From Thermoproteota archaeon (lineage in GTDB: Archaea; Thermoproteota; Bathyarchaeia; Bathyarchaeales; Bathycorpusculaceae): 9,194 bases of DNA. The stretch is taken from the NCBI GenBank assembly GCA_012511995.1, contig JAAZFA010000329.1, forward strand, positions 1 through 9,194. The letters are read 5' to 3'. The notes under the pieces were generated by a model, which saw nothing but the letters and a program-made list of their open reading frames with translations, did no database searches and was not told the origin of the DNA. Shown in pieces: positions 1-7,121 of the stretch. Within the stretch, counting starts at the first letter, position 1, and each line of letters opens with the position of its first letter. The translations under genes and the position numbers were made by a program.

Positions 1-1004
1 GCCAGCAAGTAAGATATAGCTGACTCTGCGCCTTGATTTCGATTAACGTAATTTTCAGATAAACCATCATAGCATCCGCCGGTTTTGTTATCGTACATAA
101 CGGTCTTGCAGCTATTCTTACCCATAAACCAATCAAATGCCTTTTTTGCTATATCCATGTACTTTCTATTTTTAGTTGCAATGTACCCGTCGACAGCTGC
201 ATCAACCATAGCTGCTGCCTCGAGTGGTTGCTGGTCATAGAACGGGCGGTTTCCGCCACGTTTATACCAACCATCGTTGCCGACAGGTACAAAGATTTTG
301 TCTATGATTTGGGTGTTAATCATGAAATCCATAGCTTTTTCTGCAACTAAACGGAATTCCAGTTTCTTAACCATTGTATAAGCCAGAAACAATGCTTGAG
401 GTAATCGGGCGTTGTCATAGGTTAGGTGGGGTTCAAACCAGTACCAATCGTCTTTTGTTTGGTCTTTAAAATGCTGGACTAAACTATCGCCGAGTTGTTC
501 TGCGTTTTGTTTGATATTGTCCTCAGAATTTACCTGATAATATTCGTACAAGCCAGTCAAAGCGGCTGCAATAAAGCGCAGTGACGTCGATTTAAACACC
601 CACGGCAGGCCCCTGTCAAAGATGTCTTTGGCGACCAATTGCATGTCTTTAGGTAAATTCGAGTTCATTACACAGCCACATGCCCAAAGAGCTCGTCCAG
701 CAGCATCTGGGGAACCATTGACATCAAGGAATGTTCTCTCGTAACTGAGGTAATTATGGAAAATTCCATCTTGCTTCTGCATATGATTAAGAAATGCTAA
801 GTAAATATTTGCAAGAGACTTTACAGTTTTGTCATTTCGGAGCTTAAGATATTTTACAACTGCAATTAGAGCTCGGGCGTTGTCGTCGGTTGTATAGCCT
901 TCATTTCGTTTAGGAATACAAAATTTAGCGTGTTGAAAGACCCCCGTGTCATCGGTAAGAGTTCTTAAGTAATCTATTTTTAATGGTGGTAAGCGGATGG
1001 CCAA
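1..1004 (-). CDS. Probable (alpha/alpha)6-type glycan enzyme, partial at 3' end
   Basis: An open frame of 334 visible codons runs off the left edge, so the C-terminus is missing. Recognisable blocks are TDDTG at residues 17-21 followed by QHA, GYTTDDNARAL at 36-46, WYWFEPHLTYDNARLPQA at 187-204, and NQGAES close to the edge. These belong to a helical-repeat family that is often fused to, or encoded beside, family-4 glycosyltransferases; the exact reaction is unknown to me. The frame has no ATG near its beginning: an in-frame TGA lies at 1029-1031 and the first usable start is TTG at 1004-1002, preceded closely by GGAGATGA. The gene therefore overlaps the upstream glycosyltransferase by 25 bases, which implies translational coupling or, less likely, a frameshifted fusion. 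Family assignment is from remembered motifs; the fold is inferred. Confidence 0.75.
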   Translation of the reverse strand, partial: MAIRLPPLKIDYLRTLTDDTGVFQHAKFCIPKRNEGYTTDDNARALIAVVKYLKLRNDKTVKSLANIYLAFLNHMQKQDGIFHNYLSYERTFLDVNGSPDAAGRALWACGCVMNSNLPKDMQLVAKDIFDRGLPWVFKSTSLRFIAAALTGLYEYYQVNSEDNIKQNAEQLGDSLVQHFKDQTKDDWYWFEPHLTYDNARLPQALFLAYTMVKKLEFRLVAEKAMDFMINTQIIDKIFVPVGNDGWYKRGGNRPFYDQQPLEAAAMVDAAVDGYIATKNRKYMDIAKKAFDWFMGKNSCKTVMYDNKTGGCYDGLSENYVNRNQGAESAISYLL

Positions 1005-2191
1005 TTCATCTCCGATTGTCTTGTGAGGTCATTAAAGAGTTTGAGATAGTTTTTAGCAACTGAGGACCAAATGAATTTTCTGCTATACCGATAAGCTTTC
1101 TGCTCAAGTGATTGCCGTAATCTTTTGTTTTCAATGACTTCTATTACTCTTTCAGCAATCGAATCTGAATCATTGAAGTTACAAAATACACCGCGACCTT
1201 CACCAAGAGCTTCTTTTGCATGTAGATAAGGTGTAGACACTACAGCTTTTCCAGCCGCTAATGCGTAGGCTAGGGTTCCGCTGCTGACTTGATTGGGTGA
1301 AAGATATGGAGTAATGTAGATATCGGTTGCGAGAAGATAATCATACAGCTCTTGTTTAGAAAGGAAACGATTTAAGAATCGTACATGACCTCGTAACCCT
1401 AACTTCTTAACCATCTTCAGGAGTGAATTTCGATACTCTTCTCCGTCATGGTTCTTCACTTGTGGATGCGTTACCCCCAACACGTAATAGATAAGCTGGG
1501 GTTCTTTTTTGACAATTTTCGTAAGTGCCTGAATAACATATTCAATTCCTTTTCCCTTACTTAGCAAGCCAAAAGTGGATAAAACAATCTTGTTTTGTAA
1601 CCCTAATTTTGGTTTGACTTTACCGCTTTGGATAAGTGGTAAATCAGGGCACCCATGGGGAATCAATATGACCTTTCTGGATGGAACGCTATACTGCTTT
1701 ACTATTTCACGTGTGGTCTCATTTAGAACTATAAGTACATTACTATTGTTTACTACTTCATGAAATACTTCTTTTGCACGGTTTTCGAAATCAGGTAAAA
1801 CGGTATGAAGTGTTGTAGCTACCGGTCGCTTTAATTTTTTTAGGAAAGAACAAACATATTTTCCTGCTTCGCCGCCGAAAATGCCAAATTCATGTTGAAT
1901 ATTTACCACATTAACTTGTGATTGGTTTAAAAAGTCCGCCATTAGAATATAGTCCTCGACGAAATCTCGACCGATTTTATGTTCAAAGCCTTCGAAAGTA
2001 GATTTGAAGAGGTGACGACCGTCAATGGAAATTACTCTTTGCTTCTTTAATTTATTCAATTTTCCAATCGAATTAACAAGATCCGCAGTGAATGTTGCTA
2101 TACCACATTTCCGAGGCGGGAAAGTGCTTACATATGCAACTTCTTTAACGCTTGCCAACGTAGGACTACCTAGAATATACTTTGACAACAA
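980..2191 (-). CDS. Family-4 (GT-B) glycosyltransferase
   Basis: A protein of 403 residues with the two-lobed GT-B layout. The N-terminal lobe has the loop STFPPRKCGIATFTADL (22-38) and HEFGIFGGEAG (100-110). The C-terminal lobe has FGLLSKGKG (208-215), where GT4 enzymes grip the sugar nucleotide, and QVSSGTLAYALAAGKAVVSTP (301-321) near the expected donor site. No signal peptide or membrane segment is visible, so it is probably cytoplasmic. Transfer of a sugar, perhaps mannose from GDP-mannose, is inferred from the neighbouring GH130 gene rather than from the protein. The start is TTG at 2191-2189, directly after an in-frame TAG; no ATG occurs until about residue 84, and GTGAT just upstream can serve as a short Shine-Dalgarno. 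It is read divergently from the GH130 gene and overlaps the next minus-strand gene. Confidence 0.88.
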   Translation of the reverse strand: MLSKYILGSPTLASVKEVAYVSTFPPRKCGIATFTADLVNSIGKLNKLKKQRVISIDGRHLFKSTFEGFEHKIGRDFVEDYILMADFLNQSQVNVVNIQHEFGIFGGEAGKYVCSFLKKLKRPVATTLHTVLPDFENRAKEVFHEVVNNSNVLIVLNETTREIVKQYSVPSRKVILIPHGCPDLPLIQSGKVKPKLGLQNKIVLSTFGLLSKGKGIEYVIQALTKIVKKEPQLIYYVLGVTHPQVKNHDGEEYRNSLLKMVKKLGLRGHVRFLNRFLSKQELYDYLLATDIYITPYLSPNQVSSGTLAYALAAGKAVVSTPYLHAKEALGEGRGVFCNFNDSDSIAERVIEVIENKRLRQSLEQKAYRYSRKFIWSSVAKNYLKLFNDLTRQSEMNWPSAYHH

Positions 2192-2340
2192 CTAATCACG
2201 TCAATATAGGGAGCTTTTGCAATCTTTAAGCACATGTGATTGTACATTGCCAGTCACAAAGCTCGTTTTAGGTATATTTTTGCGCGAGGTTTATTAGTGT
2301 CATATGATAGTGTCATGAATTATTAGGGAGAAGAGGGTTT
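2192..2340. promoter_or_regulatory. Divergent promoter region between glycosyltransferase and GH130 genes
   Basis: This 149-base gap must hold the promoters for both directions. An AT-rich core at 2272-2282 (GTATATTTTTG on plus, CAAAAATATAC on minus) can act as a TATA box either way. On the minus strand it is preceded by GCGC and would place a start near 2250; on the plus strand it would place one near 2300. A 9-base direct repeat TAGTGTCAT at 2295-2303 and 2308-2316, with the palindrome TCATATGA between, sits around the predicted plus-strand start and could be an operator. The GH130 ribosome binding site is AAGAGGG at 2331-2337. Positions of transcription starts are inference. Confidence 0.45.
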
Positions 2341-3234
2341 ATGAAACGCTTTGTACATAATCCCATATTAGAACCAATAAAGTCGCACTCTTGGGAAAAT
2401 AACTCCGTATTTAATGCGGCAGCCATCTATAGTAGTGGACAAGTGCATATTGTTTATCGAGCACAAGGTACCGACATGGTCTCAAGGTTAGGCTTAGCAA
2501 TATCCAACGACGGTTTGAACATAACTGAAAGACTAGATGCACCAATTTTTACTCCAATACACCATGCAGAACGCGACGGTTGTGAGGACCCACGTTTAAC
2601 CTTAATGGGTGACGAATGCATAATGGCCTACACAGCATACCGAAATCATGATTTTCCAATAATCTTCCAAATCTCATTAACAACCATTAACCTCAAAGAT
2701 TTCGTTAATCGCGACTGGAACTGGAAAGAACGTATGCTTCCATTTCCCGGGGTTCGTAATAAAGATGCAGTTATTTTACCTGGAAAAGTTGATGGTAAAT
2801 ACGTAATGTTCCATAGAATCGAACCCAGCATTTGTATTTCCTACTCAGAAGATCTCAAGCGATGGTACGACTTCAAATCGATTATGGAACCACGTGACAA
2901 AATGTGGGATAGCGTCAAAATCGGAGCAGCCGGAACACCTATCGAATTAAACGAAGGCTACTTATTCATCTACCATGGTGTAGATGAAAAGAAACACTAC
3001 TCACTTGGCGCAGCTTTATTAGATAAGACTAATCCAGAAAAAGTGCTATATCGCTCAGAAAAACCAATTTTGACACCCTGTGAACAATATGAATGTGTAG
3101 GCGATGTACCTAATGTAGTATTTAGTTGCGGCAACGTACAGTTAGATGACGAAGTGATTATCTATTATGGCGGCGCAGACAGCGTACTTTGCGGTGCAAG
3201 TTATGAGCTAAATGAGTTATTGCCTAAAAAATAA
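2341..3234 (+). CDS. GH130 family mannoside phosphorylase/hydrolase
   Basis: A 297-residue five-bladed beta-propeller glycosidase. Family signatures are FNAAAIY (24-30), VSRLGLAIS (47-55), CEDPR (81-85) whose Asp83 is the expected general acid, KIGAAGTP (193-200), LFIYHGVD (208-215), GDVPNVVF (254-261) and YYGGAD (275-280). GH130 members mostly cleave beta-mannosides with phosphate to give mannose-1-phosphate; some are hydrolases. The conserved Arg/Lys/His positions, including His212 in IYHG, favour phosphorolysis, but beta-1,4 versus beta-1,2 specificity cannot be read from sequence. Length is normal for the short single-domain form; there is no signal peptide, so it acts inside the cell. 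ATG follows AAGAGGG by three bases. It is divergent to the glycosyltransferase pair and probably works on the same glycan. It ends in its own terminator. Confidence 0.9.
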   Translation: MKRFVHNPILEPIKSHSWENNSVFNAAAIYSSGQVHIVYRAQGTDMVSRLGLAISNDGLNITERLDAPIFTPIHHAERDGCEDPRLTLMGDECIMAYTAYRNHDFPIIFQISLTTINLKDFVNRDWNWKERMLPFPGVRNKDAVILPGKVDGKYVMFHRIEPSICISYSEDLKRWYDFKSIMEPRDKMWDSVKIGAAGTPIELNEGYLFIYHGVDEKKHYSLGAALLDKTNPEKVLYRSEKPILTPCEQYECVGDVPNVVFSCGNVQLDDEVIIYYGGADSVLCGASYELNELLPKK

Positions 3235-3244
3235 GTAATGATTA

Positions 3245-3279
3245 ATGAAGATCTTGGTTCTCTTCATACCTCTTTTTTT
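3245..3279 (+). terminator. Hairpin plus T-run after GH130 gene
   Basis: ATGAAGA at 3245-3251 pairs perfectly with TCTTCAT at 3261-3267 across a nine-base loop, and a run of seven T follows at 3273-3279. It lies 11 bases after the GH130 stop. Archaeal termination needs mainly the T-run; the stem makes this a convincing end of transcription. Confidence 0.7.
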
Positions 3280-3334
3280 AAAATAATTTTGGTTTCTGTT
3301 GCATAGAATTGCAATCACATATTCTTAAATTAAA

Positions 3335-3454
3335 GCCGCCTAAATATTTGATATGTAAACCTATCATGGTCACCACTAATTAACGAAGTGTTGACCGAAG
3401 GTCACAAAGAAATCGCTAAATTGTTTTTCCTCGATTGGTTGTTGATAGCGAGGT
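3335..3454 (+). promoter_or_regulatory. Promoter, possible operator and RBS hairpin of the Cys-rich/hemerythrin operon
   Basis: TAAATATTT at 3341-3349 is a candidate TATA box, putting the transcript start near 3370. Exactly there begins an imperfect inverted repeat: GGTCACCACT at 3368-3377 and AGTGTTGACC at 3387-3396 match at nine of ten positions. A further GGTCAC at 3400-3405 pairs with TGACC at 3392-3396. In the leader, CCTCG at 3429-3433 is complementary to CGAGG at 3449-3453, which includes the Shine-Dalgarno GAGGT (3450-3454), and TCGCTA (3413-3418) is complementary to TAGCGA (3446-3451). The repeats are seen directly; a repressor site and a closed ribosome binding site are inference. 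Confidence 0.4.
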
Positions 3455-3460
3455 AAAAGT

Positions 3461-4027
3461 ATGTCGAGAATATATAAAGACAAAAACAATTTATCAAAAA
3501 AACAACCAGATTATCTCGAAGAATTAACAGGGCGAGCTACAACAAGTTTTAATGAACGAAAATACTCCGAGAGAATCCTAGAAAACCAAGCCATACAGGA
3601 AAACGACGCGACAGATGACTGGACTGAAAACCAATCGCCCCTAACGGGTAGAATGTCTGGAACCATGGAGGAGCTTGAGCGCATACAAAGCTCAGAGATG
3701 ATGGCTGTCAATGAAGTGCAACAATGTCTGAAAGATTCCCTTGACTGCTACCAGAGTTGTACCGAAACGATCATGCAGTGCTTACCATTGGGCGGCAAAT
3801 ATGCCAAAGTTGGTCATATCAATCTGCTAATGGATTGCGCTAATATTTGTAATACTAATGCCAATTTTATTTTGCGAAAATCTACCTATTATCCCCAGAC
3901 CTGCGGTATTTGCGCCGATATTTGCGATGAATGCGGTGACAACTGTGACCAGTTTGAAGATGACTTCATGAAGGAATGTGCACAAGTTTGTAGACATTGT
4001 GCTGAGTCATGCCGTGAAATGGCATGA
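3461..4027 (+). CDS. Cys-rich four-helix-bundle copper-binding-type protein (DUF326-like) with N-terminal extension
   Basis: A protein of 188 residues with 15 cysteines, all between 89 and 184: 89, 96, 100, 107, 126, 130, 148, 151, 155, 158, 162, 173, 177, 180 and 184. The recurring Cys-x3-Cys and Cys-x2-Cys spacing on predicted helices (CYQSC, CANIC, CGICADICDECGDNC, CAQVCRHCAESC) is the pattern of the DUF326/Csp family, whose studied members store Cu(I) in a four-helix bundle. The first 85 or so residues are polar, rich in Lys, Glu, Asn and Gln, without cysteine, and look disordered; I do not recognise them. No signal peptide, hence cytosolic. ATG follows GAGGT by six bases. The hemerythrin gene starts 40 bases downstream and is probably co-transcribed. 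Metal identity is inferred from the family; iron-sulfur or zinc binding is not excluded. Confidence 0.8.
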   Translation: MSRIYKDKNNLSKKQPDYLEELTGRATTSFNERKYSERILENQAIQENDATDDWTENQSPLTGRMSGTMEELERIQSSEMMAVNEVQQCLKDSLDCYQSCTETIMQCLPLGGKYAKVGHINLLMDCANICNTNANFILRKSTYYPQTCGICADICDECGDNCDQFEDDFMKECAQVCRHCAESCREMA

Positions 4028-4053
4028 CAGTTTTAACTCAGCTTCTTTGGCAC

Positions 4054-4061
4054 GGAGGTGA
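4054..4061 (+). promoter_or_regulatory. Strong Shine-Dalgarno site of hemerythrin gene
   Basis: GGAGGTGA, a full match to the anti-Shine-Dalgarno, ends six bases before the ATG at 4068 and fixes that start. It is the strongest ribosome binding site in the window and suggests that the hemerythrin is made in larger amounts than its operon partner. Confidence 0.85.
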
Positions 4062-4067
4062 ATTTTT

Positions 4068-4544
4068 ATGCAAGAAGAAATACGTAAAGAACAAGACAAA
4101 TTGAAGGATAATACTAAAATCTATGATATCTTAAAGATTGAACATCGAGACGTTAGGAAGCTTTTCAAACAACTTTTAGATGAAAAGCAGTTTCAAGAAA
4201 ATATTTACAGTCAAATTAAGATGGTCCTTCAACTTCATATGGCAGGAGAAGAAAAATTTCTTTATCCAAGATTAGAAAATAACTCTGAAACTAGAATAAT
4301 TACTCTGGAGTCCTATGAAGAACATGATCTTGGGAAAAAAGTGATGCATGATATCAACAACAATTCAGATAGGGACGTAAAATTTGCTAAATTAAAAGTG
4401 CTGAGTGAAACTATTGATATGCACATAAAAGAAGAAGAGGATGAACTCTTCAAAAAAGCTAAACGTGTACTTTCGGATGATGAGGAACGAACAATAGCTA
4501 GAGAATTCATGGATGAAAAGATGGCAAATATTCCTAAAATGTAA
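4068..4544 (+). CDS. Hemerythrin-like HHE cation-binding protein
   Basis: A 158-residue all-helical protein with one HHE domain. All metal ligands expected for a di-iron hemerythrin fold are visible: His26 (IEHRDV), His57 and Glu61 as H-x3-E (LHMAGEE), His86 (EEHD), and His119 with Glu123 as a second H-x3-E (MHIKEEED). Such proteins bind oxygen or nitric oxide, or serve in iron and redox handling; which one applies here cannot be decided. A charged N-terminal helix of about 20 residues precedes the domain, and no membrane segment or signal peptide is present. It follows the Cys-rich gene by 40 bases on the same strand, so an operon is likely, linking thiol/metal chemistry with di-iron oxygen chemistry in what is probably an anaerobe. 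Confidence 0.88.
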   Translation: MQEEIRKEQDKLKDNTKIYDILKIEHRDVRKLFKQLLDEKQFQENIYSQIKMVLQLHMAGEEKFLYPRLENNSETRIITLESYEEHDLGKKVMHDINNNSDRDVKFAKLKVLSETIDMHIKEEEDELFKKAKRVLSDDEERTIAREFMDEKMANIPKM

Positions 4545-4920
4545 CCTTTTGTCTACTCCTAAAAATAATACCTTTTTTGTTTTCATTGCTATTTTGTCCT
4601 GATTCTACGGATAAGTTAAAAGGCGTGTTTTGGGTAGCCCACAGACTGTTTTTGTATTTTAAACTTAAACTTTTTATAGATTTTTCCATAAATCCATAAC
4701 TAGTATACATCTTTTTTTGGTTTGTTTTTGTCTGTTTGAAAGAACATGGCTGATCAAGTTCAATTGATGGAAAAAACACCTCAATCAGCGTAAAAGGCTA
4801 CAACTCTAATGATTTGTATACTACTTATGGACTCATGTTTTTTAGATGGATTAACTAGTAGTTTTACATGGTCTCATAACAACTTGGCGGTGAGATATAC
4901 CTCATTATTATGGCGGAAGC
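4545..4920. other. AT-rich intergenic region without a supported gene
   Basis: Behind the hemerythrin stop the plus strand is very T-rich: T6 at 4573-4578 and T7 at 4712-4718 could each end transcription. Short dispersed repeats occur, such as AACTAGTA at 4698-4705 and 4853-4860. GCTGAT (4749-4754) is complementary to ATCAGC (4784-4789). An 81-codon open frame on the minus strand (4534-4779) would need a GTG start, has no good ribosome binding site and shows no recognisable motif, so I do not call it a gene. No tRNA or other structured RNA was recognised. Confidence 0.5.
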
Positions 4921-4921
4921 T

Positions 4922-4993
4922 GAGAAAAACTTATATCCCCTGCTTTGGTTGTTGAATTCCAGTTTATACTCAAAAATCAGAGAAAATTGGTGA
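4922..4993 (+). promoter_or_regulatory. Thermosome promoter and ribosome binding site
   Basis: GAGAAAAAC (4922-4930) directly before TTATAT (4931-4936) is a textbook purine-rich BRE plus TATA box. It predicts a transcript start near 4960 and a leader of about 40 bases. GGTGA at 4989-4993 is the Shine-Dalgarno, six bases before the ATG at 5000. No heat-shock operator of a known kind was recognised. Confidence 0.65.
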
Positions 4994-4999
4994 AACGTT

Positions 5000-6673
5000 A
5001 TGTCTCAAGGTGGAGGAAACATCCCCGTTCTTGTATTGAAAGAAGGCACAGGCAGAAGTACTGGCCGCGAAGCACAACGAAATAATATTATGGCTACAAA
5101 AATTGTTGCTGAAGCAGTTAAAAGCACGCTCGGACCCTGCGGCATGGACAAAATGCTCGTTAGCGGTATGGGCGACGTTGCCATAACCAATGATGGCGCA
5201 ACAATAATGAAGGAACTGGACGTTCAACATCCAGCGGCGAAAATGCTTGTAGAAGTTGCCAAAGCACAAGACAATGAAGTCGGAGACGGAACTACAACAG
5301 CTGTTATTCTCTCAGGAGAATTGCTCTCAAAAGCTGAAGCATTACTCGACAAAAACATCCACTCAACTGTTATCATCGAAGGCTATAAGAAAGCAAGCGA
5401 AGAGGCACAAAAAATCTTACAAACCATTGCTATTCCTGTATCATCCGAAGACGAAAAGACCCTGAAAGAAATTGCAGTTACAGCGATATCAAGCAAAAGC
5501 ATTAACATTGCAGAGGATATATTTGCTAAAATAATCGTTGACTCAGTGAAACAGGTTTCCGAAAAAGTTGACAATAAATATACTGCAGATATTGATCTAA
5601 TAAAAGTAGTTAAGAAACATGGTAAAAGCCTTGAAGAAACAGAATTCGTAAAAGGCATGGTGTTAGATAAAGAAATTGCATCCTCTGGTATGCCAAAATT
5701 GGTTGATGACGCAAAAATCGCTCTGCTTAATGCCAAACTAGAAATAGAGAAAACTGAGTTTGATGCAAAAATTAATATTGAAAGTCCCGATCAAATGAAA
5801 AAGTTCCTCGATGAAGAAGAACGTATGATTAAAGAGATGGTGACATCCGTTACCAAGTCAGGTGCAAATGTTCTCTTTAGCGAAAAAGGCATCGACGATA
5901 TGGCGCTGCATTTCTTAGGAAAAGCTAATGTTATTGCTGTTAAAAGTGTCAGCAGTAGCGACATGGAAAAACTCTCTAAAGCAACAGGTGCAACAATTGT
6001 TGCTTCAGTTAAAGAATTAACCCCCGAAGCACTAGGCAAAGCTAAACGTGTTGAAGAAGTCAAAATTGGCGATGATAAATTACTGTATATTCGTGACTGT
6101 AAAAATCCTAAAGCAGTAACTATAGTTATTCGTGGCGCATCTAATCATGTCATTGACGAAGCTGAACGCAGCTTACACGATGGTTTATGTGTTGTACGGA
6201 ATGTCCTTGAAGATGGTAAAATCGTTGCTGGTGGTGGTGCATCAGAAGCTGAGCTTTCAAAAGGTTTGAAAGCCTTTGCAGTTAAAATTGGAGGACGCGA
6301 ACAACTTGCAATCGAAGCTTTTGCTGAAGCAATAGAAGAAATCCCCTTGACGTTAGCTGAAAATGCAGGTTTAGACCCTATCGACACGATGGTTGCTCTC
6401 CGTTCACAACACGCTAAAGCTGAAAACAAAACTTTTGGTATCGACATTAATACTGGTAAAATCGTTGACATGTGCAGTAAAATGATTATTGAGCCACTTC
6501 GTGTTAAACAGCAAGCCATTAAATCAGCAACTGAAGCCACTACTATGATACTGAAGATCGACGATTTAATCAGCATCAAAGGCGGCGGCAAGATGCCACC
6601 AATGCCTCCAGGTGGTATGGGTGGTATGGGTGGTATGGGTGGCATGCCTGGTATGGGCGGAATGCCCTACTAG
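5000..6673 (+). CDS. Thermosome subunit (group II chaperonin, Hsp60/TCP-1 family)
   Basis: A full-length 557-residue ATP-driven protein-folding chaperonin that assembles into double rings with built-in lids. The equatorial domain shows LGPCGMDKM (44-52), TNDGATI (63-69) and the nucleotide-binding GDGTTTA (95-101); the ATPase Asp is D394 in [17 protein letters not shown] (411-419) and NAGLDPID (455-462) complete the site. Intermediate and apical domains lie roughly between 145 and 405. The tail is a Gly-Gly-Met repeat (538-557) like that of many archaeal thermosomes. Cys47 stands where most relatives have Arg or Lys (LGPRGMDKM), a small oddity. ATG follows GGTGA with good spacing, and the N-terminus [16 protein letters not shown] fits the family. 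Transcribed alone from its own promoter and ended by a T-run. The alpha or beta subunit type cannot be assigned. Confidence 0.97.
   Translation: MSQGGGNIPVLVLKEGTGRSTGREAQRNNIMATKIVAEAVKSTLGPCGMDKMLVSGMGDVAITNDGATIMKELDVQHPAAKMLVEVAKAQDNEVGDGTTTAVILSGELLSKAEALLDKNIHSTVIIEGYKKASEEAQKILQTIAIPVSSEDEKTLKEIAVTAISSKSINIAEDIFAKIIVDSVKQVSEKVDNKYTADIDLIKVVKKHGKSLEETEFVKGMVLDKEIASSGMPKLVDDAKIALLNAKLEIEKTEFDAKINIESPDQMKKFLDEEERMIKEMVTSVTKSGANVLFSEKGIDDMALHFLGKANVIAVKSVSSSDMEKLSKATGATIVASVKELTPEALGKAKRVEEVKIGDDKLLYIRDCKNPKAVTIVIRGASNHVIDEAERSLHDGLCVVRNVLEDGKIVAGGGASEAELSKGLKAFAVKIGGREQLAIEAFAEAIEEIPLTLAENAGLDPIDTMVALRSQHAKAENKTFGIDINTGKIVDMCSKMIIEPLRVKQQAIKSATEATTMILKIDDLISIKGGGKMPPMPPGGMGGMGGMGGMPGMGGMPY
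6611..6664 (+). repeat. Nine-base tandem repeat encoding Gly-Gly-Met tail
   Basis: Three perfect copies of GGTGGTATG at 6611-6637 are followed by three degenerate ones (GGTGGCATG, CCTGGTATG, GGCGGAATG). Each encodes Gly-Gly-Met or a variant in the flexible thermosome tail. The identical codons of the first three copies suggest recent expansion by slippage; copy changes would keep the reading frame. Confidence 0.85.
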
Positions 6674-6684
6674 CAAACCCAAAA

Positions 6685-6700
6685 TTTTTATTTTTTTTTT
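6685..6700 (+). terminator. Oligo-T terminator after thermosome gene
   Basis: Five T, one A, then ten T begin 12 bases after the thermosome stop. A long non-template T-run is by itself an efficient intrinsic terminator for archaeal RNA polymerase; no strong hairpin precedes it. Confidence 0.8.
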
Positions 6701-6739
6701 ATTAAATTCGAGCTAGCAACATTACTTGTTTTGACTGAA

Positions 6740-6981
6740 TCAACTGAATTTCTTGTTTGGGAAATAATTGCTAACTATAAATTCTCGATGTTTAGGGTTT
6801 TTCTGAATTATGAAAACTTTACCATCTGAATTTTTGACAATTACACTACTTTTCATGAAGTCTATTAATACTTTTAATTCTTGTAGTTCAATTGCAGAAG
6901 CTTCGTCGTAGGCTTGTTTTTCTTTTAAAGCAGCTTCAATCTTGAAATGCGATTTTGCTATAATTCCTTGGTTTTAATCAA
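6740..6981 (-). pseudogene. Possible small frameshifted gene of unknown function
   Basis: On the minus strand an open frame of about 77 codons (6973 down to the TGA at 6742-6740) reads like protein: IAKSHFKIEAALKEKQAYDE, then a charged helix, KNSDGKVFIIQKNPKHREF and an end at NKKFS. It has no usable start codon and begins right after an in-frame TAA (6974-6976). In another frame, a TTG at 6981-6979 with GAGGG upstream opens MIKTKEL and then hits a stop, so joining the two frames needs one indel near 6960. A good TATA box, TATATAAG on the minus strand (7012-7005), lies at the right distance for a start near the TTG. Either a recently broken gene, an assembly error, or chance. I do not recognise the product. 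Confidence 0.35.
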
Positions 6982-7121
6982 CTATTTTTCCCTCTTAGTT
7001 GCTTCTTATATACATAAACAACTGGTAAATATTATTGCTTAATATTCGAATTGCTTGAAACAAACTTTATCTGAGCCAAAAAACAATTAAGCATAGGTCA
7101 ACAATCTCTTCAGAGAATAGC

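Larger units (their letters stand above)
6674..7121. promoter_or_regulatory. Intergenic region with likely thyA-type gene promoter
   Basis: Apart from the thermosome terminator and the possible minus-strand small gene, this stretch holds the promoter of the thymidylate synthase gene. GAAACAAA (7057-7064) before CTTTATCT (7065-7072) is a plausible BRE/TATA pair, giving a start near 7095 and a short leader. No convincing Shine-Dalgarno precedes the ATG at 7122; only CAGAGA (7111-7116) is near. Motifs are seen directly; their use is inferred. Confidence 0.45.

Noticed and set aside
4534..4779. 81-codon minus-strand open frame in the gap after the hemerythrin gene
   Set aside because: GTG start, no proper ribosome binding site, composition explained by T-rich plus strand, overlaps the hemerythrin stop, no motif.
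4545..4999. tRNA or C/D-box RNA in the gaps
   Set aside because: I looked for T-loop (GTTCGAATC-like) and TGATGA/CTGA box pairs in this gap and the gap before the thymidylate synthase gene and found none in a consistent fold.
6145..6645. 166-codon minus-strand open frame opposite the thermosome gene
   Set aside because: A shadow: the Pro-Pro-Ile start is the reverse complement of the Gly-Gly-Met repeat, and the plus-strand thermosome frame is unmistakable.
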